DNA from: Haberlea rhodopensis
Lineage: Eukaryota > Streptophyta > Magnoliopsida > Lamiales > Gesneriaceae
Length of the DNA stretch: 64,000 nucleotides
Reading direction: 5' to 3'
NCBI GenBank assembly: GCA_907163345.1
Contig: CAJQUN010000228.1
Span: forward strand, 558,001 to 622,000
Part shown: piece by piece, positions 54,846 through 64,000 of the stretch
Layout: the number at the start of each line of letters is the position of its first letter
How positions within the stretch are numbered: position 1 is the first letter of the stretch
Made by a program: the position numbers and the translations under genes
The notes under the pieces: generated by a model
What the model was told of the DNA's origin: nothing
What the model saw: only the letters and a program-made list of their open reading frames with translations
Database searches by the model: none

Positions 54846-56997
54846 TTTAAGGACCCCCATGCCCTTAACCCATTATTAGTGTATTAACCCATGCAATTAG
54901 TGCATACAATCATGTTATCAGGGGAAAAAGGCTACATGCAACCATAGCATAAAATACCAACTAAAAAATTTCTTTCATTAAACCAGTTAATGTTCAAATC
55001 CCCCATACCACTCGCACCATAAGTATGCATGCATCATAATACACTAACACGTTCTCAATTCATTTTGCAATTCCTAATTAATTGCATGCAACACATAAAT
55101 AAAAAAAGAAGGCCCTTGCCATTTTATACAAACCATATACACATAATAGTGCTCACATGCGAACATCGAATAAGTATATGTGTATCTAATGTATAAATAT
55201 CATACTCAATACCAGCTCCGGTACTTTGATCCTGGAAGTACCTCCAATCAACAGCTCGAGCTCAACTCCAAAGCCATCGATGTACCTGTTCACCTGTCCC
55301 AACAGAGACAGCCCCCACACGGGGTGAGGATACCAATACCACCAATCCAATAATCATAATATTATAGTTCAAAATTTACAGAATGTAAATGCCATGAATC
55401 TTAAATGATACTCCCTGGATGGTATCATCATCATCCGGAATCCCCTGTGCTGTTCCTGTTCTCAAAACAACCGAAACCATTAAATTCCCAAATATCTTTT
55501 AATCATTACATTGATTAACTAATTCGTTTCCCATATACCGATACCATAATCAATAAAATCAAATCATTAAACAATGATTACAGATATTCCATATATCTCA
55601 CTAATGGTTCCATAGTTCTATTTCATCGCTAGCTCTACAATAGCGGCATTTTAATCTCACGCACACTCACAGCGGCGGCGTCATAACCGATGTTCGCTCA
55701 ACAGCGACATCATCCCAATCATTGCTCGCTCAAAAGCGGCACCATATAATTCCCAATGCATATCAAGTGATTGCAACAACCATATATTATTCATGCACAA
55801 CAATTGCAATAATATATTTAAAGCTATGCTCGTACGTTATACGTACCTTAAAAGTCCGTAGTCCGAATCATACATGCCTTGGTCCCATGACCGATGAATT
55901 TCGTGCTAAACATAATTAATAATCCACTATTAATTACAAGCATGCAACCACGTGCCCTAGCACGTTTACAATCCCCTAATATATCATCAATTAATGACGA
56001 TTAACCATTTTAGAAGATCCTGGGTGAAGCATGCATGATTCCATAACAACCAAACCATAAACACCCCCAAAACTGGCCTCTCGATCGATCGAGAGCCACA
56101 GCCAGTTTGGCACCAAAGTCCCTTCGCGCGCGATCGATCGGCGAGACTGACCGATCGATCGCCACGCACCCGCGATCGATCGGTAGTCTCGCTCGATCGA
56201 TCGCCAAACACTATTCATCGACATCATTTTTTTGGAAATACGCGCGATCAATCGAGGCCCCAATGCCGATCGATCGGCGAGCACTGGAATATCCTAAAAA
56301 TGGCATTTTTGGGTTTAAAACTCCCAGAAAATAATCCCAACACTCATAATACCATTAATCCTCAACATAATCATCATAAAAACCCTTAAACATCCAACCC
56401 CAAAATCTTTTAAAATTTTCAAAACTCAAACTCGACATAATACAAAACCATACTACACAATACTACTATCAAACCGAAGATAAATGCGAGGGAAAGGATA
56501 ATACCTTATTATCTTCGAGAAATTCGTCTCCCGAGTCGAGCTTCCAGCCATTTTTTACCAAAGGGAGAAAAGAGGGTTTGGGGGGAAAGAGAGAGGCGTG
56601 GATGAGAGGAGAGAGGGGGAATGATTTGTGTCATCCCGGAACACCGAGTCCACTTGGTATATATAGTACCAAAGCTCCAAAATACTAATTCCTCCACAAA
56701 TACATAATGACTCATTAAAAAATCATCTGTTTTCCATAATCATCTCTCAAGCCTCAATTTCCAATACTAGCCCCAATACAAAGTACCCCGGAACCCAAAT
56801 ACCACCAAAAACCCAATTCCAAGGTTTTTCACCACGATGAGAATACAATCTCAACCTTTGGATCCAACGATCCCAAATACCCGATTTAACATCATCGGGT
56901 GTCCCAACACCGCAATTAATTCATAACTGCCATAATTAAAATCCATTAAGGATCATTACTACACCGGGATTAACACTATTAATTCCCTGGCATCACA
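54846..56997 (-). repeat. Element L 3' LTR
   Basis: Minus-strand start TGTGATGCCAGGG at 56997, end GGGGGTCCTTAAA (decayed CCTTACA) at 54846, about 2.15 kb. It shows the whole module order: TATA-like box (about 56658), CGATCGATCG array (56087-56280), GTACGT...ACGTAC stem-loop at 55832-55846 (loop TAT), AGCGGC/CGCTC repeats (55630-55745), and the double hairpin (55292-55324). Confidence 0.85.
56087..56280 (-). repeat. CGATCGATCG array in element L LTR
   Basis: Seven sites, six perfect, in spacers unrelated to those of F, K1 or G. The first is TCGATCGATCGA; others are CCGATCGATCGG or mixed. Confidence 0.9.
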
Positions 56998-58167
56998 ATT
57001 ATCCCCCACTAAAAAACTTTTGTCCTCGAAATTTGCACAGGCGTACTCCACATATCGCCGAGACTACACAATCCAAACAGATCTACATCGTTGAGTCATG
57101 AACATATCATGAACGACACCCCAACCTCGAGGACACCAACCTCGCACCAAAACTTGGAATGGAGTAAATCTCCCAGATCATCACCATCTCAAAAGAACGT
57201 CAGCATACCCCCAATGATATCTCTACTACTTAGCCCACGATGTTAAATGTACATCGTTACCAAGGGAAACCGCCAGTATACTACAGTGTACTCACACCAA
57301 CTCGGCTTCCGCTCTCCAAACCCATCTCCATCAACAGAGTAGTTGCACCACTTTGCAACTCGGATCGGGCAACGTATGGCCACCGAATCAACACAAAAGA
57401 CATCTCCAAAGATATCAACATCTGTGTGTTCCAAGAAATCACATCTTGGTCACACTATCGAGACTCCACAAGGTCTCAAGTTCCCAAAAGAACATGCAAG
57501 AAAAAAAATCAATTGCATTCTCATTGCATGTGTCAACAGCGACACCCGACCAATCCAATCCTGAACATCCCTCGTTTACCCCAGGATTCAACAATCCTAA
57601 CACAGGGACACTATCAAATTACTCAGAATGGACTACCATTACTCCAAAATACAACAATCTCTCATCAGAGGAAGTCGACCGAATCTCACGATCATTCTTC
57701 AGAATACATCGTGCCATTGAGATTACCAATCTCAAGGTGCCACAATCTTTCACCAGAGATTCATCCATCCAAGCATACAAATACGATGCTCGATAAGTAC
57801 CAAAATACGGGCATTCGTATACACACACCGGCATACATGCCTAAGAACCAGCACCACATGCATATTCGATGCACTTGGCTTGGGTATTTTCAAAAATACC
57901 CGCAAGCCTCCAAAATACAACCGTCAATCCACAGTTATTCTCACACCGTGCTGAATGATGATTGATGAACCAAAGACCATTGGTGTGATTCCGACATCAA
58001 CACCACACGAACCGACTAATCGAATCTCTTAAAGATTCTCAATAGATATATTAATACCGCCTTCCTCGTAAGGAAAGTGTCATGACCCATGACCTTCCAA
58101 CCTCGAACCACCGTTCGGAAAACTGGATATATTTGTAACAAAATATATCCCGAAACCAATAAATACA
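56998..58167 (-). other. Element L internal region, 3' part
   Basis: 1.2 kb between the polypurine tract (TTAGTGGGGGATAAT on the minus strand, about 56998-57013) and the K1 insertion. No protein recognised on the element's coding strand. A 241-codon frame on the other strand (57240-57965) has no recognisable domain. Confidence 0.6.
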
Positions 58168-59241
58168 CAACTTGTAAGGCCTCACTACCTTAACAGTGTA
58201 AAAAGAATATATATAGGGCTAACATGCATTAAAGACAGTTTATGGTTCCGGTCGCAGCCTTGAGCTAACAGGATTACAGGCCAAAAATAAAATTCCAAAA
58301 GCTAATTAATTACATTCCCAACAATGAATGTTAATGCTATAGATTTACAATACTCCTAGAGTATAGACTATCCAAAAATCCTGTAACCTAATTCCTTAAT
58401 GCTCCTCGTAGCTCACTGCCTCAACCCGGCCCATTGCCCTCCAAGTCCAAAGGTGTACCTACAGGAACAACTCACCATGAGCATATACATCACTTATTCA
58501 ACAAAATCCAAGCACAATAACATAAGTAATTGCATGAGATATATATGTATGTATGCTCCCTGATTTACCACATTAGCACATTTTCATTATTGTTCCTGTT
58601 TCATAAACTCATGCACAAAATCATTAGTTCATAATATAATGATCGATACCACGTTCCAGTTATAACCACAATATTCCACATTAATCACTAGAAATGTGAC
58701 TGTTCCGGTCATGTTACAACAGCGGAATTTTAGGACCCCTCGCTTCGACATATAGCGGCATCATATGATATCCCTCGCTTCGACAATGACAGCGGCATGT
58801 ACCTCGCTTCGACATGACAGCGGCAAATATCATATTACCATCGCTTCATATGACAGCGGCAAGTACCTCCCTCACTCGTATATAACAACTACCGGAACAA
58901 TCAAGCATTTCCAACCACATATAAATAACCACAATACTTGAGTCCACAATCATAATGCATCACCATTATCTCAATATATATCAACACATTTCGTAATCCA
59001 CACTTGTCCACGATATATATATAGCCAAAAGCGTAAGAACACATTTTTTTACCGTCCGATGCCCGTACGTCTCACTACGTACCTTAGTCTCAAAAGTGGA
59101 GAAGTTGAAGAACTTTATCTCCTTGAAGTTGTTGGTACCTGGGATGGTTCTACACAACCATAAAAATCAATATTAGAAGCCAATTATAGTCCAAATACCA
59201 AAAATTCACAAAAAACATCATTTCCCACTTTTAAGCAGCTG

Positions 59242-59433
59242 GCGATCGATCGCTACATCGAGGCGATCGATCGCGAGCCTTACCGATCGATCGTTTCGAT
59301 GTAGCGATCGATCGCCAGACTTCACTGGCTCGCGGAGATCGATCACGCCATATATGGCGATCGATCGCCTTCCTTACATTTTGCCACTGCCCTTCGGCGA
59401 TCGATCGCTGCATTCGTAGCGATCGATCGCCAC
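59242..59433 (-). repeat. CGATCGATCG array in K1
   Basis: Eight sites, seven perfect, several extended to the 14-bp palindrome GGCGATCGATCGCC. Spacers differ from those of K2 and F. Confidence 0.9.
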
Positions 59434-60582
59434 CTGCTGTGGGCGCGATTCTTCACCATTTTTTAGCATAAACCAAGCTCCACTACATACACTTCAAACT
59501 CAAACATTCCAACAACACAAATATCATCATAACTCACTAAAACCCACATGAAACACCTCAAAAATCACAACCCAACCACAAACAACACATACCCAAAAAC
59601 AAATCCACAAAAATCCCAAAATGCTAACCCATTTCAAAATCAAACACCATTAAAACTTTAGGAAGGGTTCCATAGCTCTTGAGGACTCCAAATCCTACCA
59701 ATAATCTCACAAACAAAGATTTTGTGAAGATTTCTCCTTCCTCCTTTGCCAAATTTCGAAAAATGGGAAGAGGTTTAGGGTTGGGAATGAAATTTGGGGA
59801 TTTAAGAGTGATGGGTAAAGTGAAAGTTGTAGGGTCTTCCTACCTTAACATCATCTTAATAACATATTAGGGACTAAACATGCATTTAAAACTTCTTAGG
59901 GCGCCGATTGTAGCTTTGAGCAAATAAGATTACAGGCCAAGTTAGAATTCCAAAAGCTAATTAATTACATTCTCAATAATGAATGTTTAAGCTATAGATT
60001 TACACTACTCCTAGAGTAGAGACCATCAAAATCCTGTATCCTATGTCCATCTTCCTCTTAGCTCACTGCCTCAACCCGACCCTAGGCCCTTCAGTCCAAA
60101 AGTGTACCTACAGGAACAAGCCATCATGAGCATGTACATCGCTACTTAACATCATAAGGTAATGGCATATAAATAAATGCATGAAAGTATTCGGTAACAT
60201 ATACTTCCTGGTTAATCGCATTAACCCTCTTTGGTTGTCCCTGTTTCATAGTCATGCATATAATCATTAGTTCTTGACATAATGAGTAAAATCGTACTTC
60301 ATTCATAAGCTCATAATCAACAATGTTAATTAGAAATGGGACTGTCCTGGTTCTATTATTACAGCGGCACAATTGGCCCCCTCGCTCGACATAAAGCGGA
60401 ATTGTGATACCCCTCGCTACACCTTGATAGCGGATGTATCTCCTCGCTTAGCGGAATTATGATACCCCTTGCTACGCCTTGATAGCGGATGTATCCCCTC
60501 GCTAGTTATGTGAGCGGCAAGTACCTTCCTCGCTTGCCCATAACAACCACCGGACATTCAACCATTCTTAATAACAATGTTA

Positions 60583-60850
60583 AACATACATCATCATCAT
60601 CATATCATAAACATCGTCATCTTATAAACATCATCATCTTATAAACATCATTATCTTGTAGACATTAGCATCTTGTAAACATCATCATCTTATAAGCATC
60701 ATCATCTTATAAACATCATCATCTTATAAGCATCATCATCTTGTAAACATCATCATCTTATAAGCATCATCATCTTGTAAACATCATCATCTTATAAACA
60801 TCATCATCTTATAAACATCATCATCTTATAAACATCATCATCTTATAATA
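60583..60850 (-). repeat. 18-bp ATG-rich tandem array in K2
   Basis: Repeats of CATCATCATCTTATAAA or CTTGTAAA, about 15 copies. On the minus strand it reads TTTATAAGATGATGATG, much like the ATG-rich repeats at 15670-16025 of element C. Confidence 0.85.
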
Positions 60851-61149
60851 ATCGTCATCGTAAATGTAGTATCATCTTCACATCATCATCATAATTTACT
60901 TATCATAAACATCATAAATACTTATGCATCAATGCATAGTCATAGTTTAGGAATGTGTTACCGTCCGATGCCCGTACGTCTCTTACGTACCTTAATCCCA
61001 AAAATGGAGAAGTTGTAGAACTTTATCTCCTTGATGTTGTGGGTACCTGGGATGGTTCTACATAACCATACAAATCGATATTAGAAGCTAATTATAGTCC
61101 AATATCCAAAAATCCCACAAAAACATCAAAAATACACATTTTGGTGTCT

Positions 61150-61360
61150 CGCGATCGATCTCCATGAAGCCCCGATCGATCGCGAGATCACACTGCCTCG
61201 TCCAACAAAATTTCCCAATTCGCGATCGATCGCCGAGTTTGCGCCGATCGATCGCGACCTCGCCGATCGATCGCGCCAAACTCGCGATCGATCGCTGAAG
61301 GCTACTGCCTTCTCCCCTGTAGCTCGCGATCGATCGGTGGAAGGTGCCGATCGATCGCCG
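61150..61360 (-). repeat. CGATCGATCG array in K2
   Basis: Eight sites, seven perfect. Homologous to the array in F but with many spacer substitutions. Confidence 0.9.
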
Positions 61361-62386
61361 AGTCCTGTAGGTCCGATTTTTGGGCACTATTCATCCTTCT
61401 CCTTCCCCAACTCAAACAAACTCAAATATTAAAACACCAACCATACCAAATCACTACAAATCTTCAATAAACATCTCATATAACCATAAATCATACCCCA
61501 AGCATAAACAACATATACCCAAAACAAACCCACATAAAGCATCAAAAACTAACCCATTTCAACACCAAACATCATAAAACTTTTAGGAATGGTTCCATAC
61601 CTCTTGTAGGCTCCAAATCCTAACAAAGATCACACAAACAAAGTTTTTGTGAAGCTTTCCTTCTCCTTCTTTGGTGGATCTCGAAAATGGGAAGGGTTTG
61701 GGGTTGGGAAGTGGTTTTGGGGATTTTTAAAAAATGAATGGTAAAGTGGGGTTAAAGTGATGGGTAAAGGATTAAAAAAAAGGGGTTGTTTAATTTAATT
61801 AAAAATTGTACCCCAAACTTAACATGATGTATAAAATACTCCACTTGGTATTTTAAAAGCATTTTACAACATGCTACAAACTTCCCTTAAATTCATGCTT
61901 TCCTCATAATTGGTAATCAATATAATTAAATCATGCTAACACTTCATTACCCATCATATAAATTAATTACCAACATAAATAATCACATGAACATCATTAA
62001 TGCTCAAATTGCATATAATTAATTTCGGGGCATCACAAAAGTAAAGTGGGGGTGTAGTGGGGTTATAAGGGTTATAATTAAATTTGTACCCCATTAATTA
62101 ACATGACCCAACATGGTATTTTAAAAGCATTTTACAAAAATGCATCAAACTCCCAATAAATTCATGCTTACCAAAATAATTGCCAACCAATACAATTAAT
62201 TCATGCTAACACCCAATTTCCCAACATGCACAACATGCATGCACCCCCGGGTCATGCCTACCATGTGACTAAGCATTTCAACAAGATAATTAATCCCAAC
62301 ACATAAATCAATTATCACCAAATTAATCATATAAACATAATTAATGCCCAAATGCATATAATTAATTTTGGGGGTATCACACAACT

Positions 62387-64000
62387 GGTTCAGAATAGTG
62401 CATCAATGCCACTATTACCAAATCGAAATCCGTATACACAATGTATATTCATCTAACGATGCTCTGTACTAATATCATAGTACTCCTCAAATCTCGAGAA
62501 TCTCCCATAGACGTCTCCTCGTACGTCTCACCAAAAATAGGAAGTCATTACTCAGTCCAACACTAGTAATGCTTACCATGACTGATTCACAATCAACCCT
62601 CGATCGATAACAGCTGTCTCCGGGACAGTACGATTCAAATCTCTTCAAGAGATATAACCAATATAGTAGTGTCACCCCACTAACTATATCACACAATTCC
62701 AATTGTATCCCCCATTGCATTCCATATGCAAGGATTCTCAACTAGAGCTAACAACGACTTGTTGACACTCACGTTGGTATTCCCAACAAAGTTAAGCTGT
62801 CTCAGTACAAGTCCCTCAAAACATTTGATGTATAAACGTCCCCGTGAGGTATTCTATGTCTCAAACCTCATGCCACATAGTAACTACAAGAGTCCGCCAT
62901 AAATCCACATCGTATCATCATACGATTCACCGAACTCGGTTCCAATGAGCACTATAATGGCCGTATCTTACGTTTCATCACGGTACACATACAGCACAAT
63001 CAATTTGAGTAGTGGGTCATCACCCGATGTTTTCTAATACCAACATATAACAGACATCCCGGTGTCCTTACTCAACCAAAAAGCAATCCAATTCATTAGG
63101 ATTTTATTCCACACCTCCATGTGTGGGTGTGACCATGTCTACCATACGTCACATCGATAAATACAAGTAGTTTCCTCAATAACTACTCTTACCACCAGTC
63201 ACTTGGCCAATAGCCATCTCAACGAGTATACCCAAGGGCACCACTACTCGTAATATTTATCTCCAATACATGATGCGGACACTCACCTATACAGTGCATC
63301 CATTATTCATCGAGCAAACCTGCTCGGCAGAATCCTCTTCTCAACCAGTGACTCAGACACTACCTTGCGCCCATCATTGGCACTCAACCATCCGACTAAA
63401 TACGCACTTCATCGAAACGATGCTACACGTCTACATAGAACATCCACTATGTCATCGTCATCACGTGACGGTACATGTCAACACATGACATCCACAATCT
63501 CATCGTCAAACTCGTGACGGTGTATGTCTATACATGACATCCATAATATCATCGCCAATCACGTGACGGTACATGTTAACACATGACATCAACAATAATG
63601 CTAACAAAACAGCAATATACCATAACTCATTGCTAATAAGATAGCGGCATACCTGTCTCCGTCGTCCAATAGCGGCACACAATCAACACCCTAGCTCGTG
63701 GGCGGTACAATATCGTGCTACGTAGATAGCGGCATAACCCATCGCTATAAAATCAGCGGCATGATCCCTTGCCATAGAGTCAGCGGCATAAACATCGCTA
63801 TAGAATCAGCGGAATGAAACATCGCTACATACATCCGGCGGCATGAACCATCGCCATAGAACTAGCGAAATGAACCATCGCTATATAGATACCCATCGGC
63901 ATGAACCATCGTCATCAAACTAGCGGAATGAACCATCGCTATATATATCCGGTGGCATAAACCATCGCCAATAGAATAGCGGAATAAACCATTGCTATAT
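62387..64000 (-). other. Element L internal region with stem-loop arrays
   Basis: Continues L's interior after K1. 62387-63430 is unidentified. 63440-63570 has CGTCA...TGACG pairs with ACATGTCA spacers, as in element C at 16907-17148. 63640-64000 has repeated AGCGG...CATCGCTA units (for example ATAGCGG against CCATCGCTAT), the counterpart of C's 16355-16830 array. No protein is recognised. It runs off the window. Confidence 0.75.

Larger units (their letters stand above)
59828..62037 (-). mobile_element. Solo LTR K2
   Basis: TSD AAAGT at 59823-59827 and 62038-62042; 2210 bp. Minus-strand start TGTGATGCCCCGAAATT, end GGAAGACCCTACA. It has eight CGATCGATCG-type sites (61150-61360), the GTACGT...ACGTAC stem-loop at 60974-60990 (loop CTCTT), an 18-bp CATCATCATCTTATAAA array (about 60583-60850) and AGCGG/CCTCGCT repeats (60360-60540). 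Closest to F, with homologous spacers. Confidence 0.93.
58173..62381 (-). mobile_element. Solo LTR K1, interrupted by solo LTR K2
   Basis: TSD CAACT at 58168-58172 and 62382-62386. K1 proper is 58173-59827 plus 62043-62381, about 1994 bp, minus-strand start TGTGATACCCCC, end GAGGCCTTACA. It has eight CGATCGATCG-type sites (59242-59433), the GTACGT...ACGTAC stem-loop at 59065-59082 (loop CTCACT) and CCTCGCTTCGACA...AGCGGC repeats (58720-58865). Confidence 0.92.
54846..64000 (-). mobile_element. Element L: non-coding relative of element C, interrupted by K1 and K2
   Basis: Minus-strand order, right to left: internal region with hairpin arrays (62387 to beyond 64000), more internal sequence (56998-58167), polypurine tract, 3' LTR (56997 to 54846). 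The string CGAGGACAAAAG and TTAGTGGGGGATAAT before the LTR match the 3' end of element C's interior. The 5' LTR lies beyond the right edge. TSD next to the LTR would be AATAC (54841-54845). No gag or pol was recognised. Confidence 0.85.

Overview
The window is nuclear DNA of a plant, probably a eudicot. Every recognisable feature is a transposable element, an LTR-retrotransposon derivative, or a fossil pararetrovirus. No host protein gene, tRNA or rRNA gene was recognised. Elements were delimited from LTR termini (TG...CA), primer-binding sites, polypurine tracts and matching 5-bp target-site duplications (TSDs). Most are nested in one another, as in gene-poor pericentromeric heterochromatin.

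Left half (1-30884). The 3' end of a SIRE-like Copia (A1, 1-1667) sits in the last bases of the 5' LTR of an older Copia (B, 1668-27961). A second, younger SIRE-like Copia (A2, 8822-27808, TSD GACGT) sits in B's 3' LTR. A2's gag-pol is cut by a 9.2-kb non-coding Gypsy-like derivative (C, 12242-21484, TSD CTAAT). B itself interrupts the internal region of a minus-strand Gypsy-type element (M), whose LTR is 28735-30884. M ends against a caulimovirid-like endogenous pararetrovirus fragment.

Middle (30885-46015). The viral fragment is split by a 14.5-kb Gypsy element (E, 31092-45619, TSD GAGTT) with two similar 2.76-kb LTRs and a wrecked pol. E carries a solo LTR (F, TSD ATATT), which carries another solo LTR (C', TSD AATAT).

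Right half (46016-64000). A minus-strand Tekay-like chromovirus (H) keeps gag, integrase and chromodomain but has lost protease, RT and RNase H. Its 3' LTR holds a solo LTR (G, TSD ACTGT). Its 5' LTR is broken by an Athila/Tat-type element (J), J's gag by a minus-strand non-coding element (L), L's interior by solo LTR K1 (TSD CAACT), and K1 by solo LTR K2 (TSD AAAGT).

The most unusual signal is not protein-coding. Several of the Gypsy-type families (C, C', F, G, K1, K2, L, M) share a modular LTR plan: a TATA-like box, then a CpG-dense block or an array of CGATCGATCG palindromes, a GTACGT...ACGTAC stem-loop, arrays of short stem-loops whose arms change in a compensated way while loops stay constant, and a terminal double hairpin. 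C has no recognisable protein, yet its LTRs are almost identical, so it moved recently and must have been mobilised in trans. These structured modules are candidates for cis-acting signals such as packaging, dimerisation or expression. All coordinates and copy counts were read by eye.
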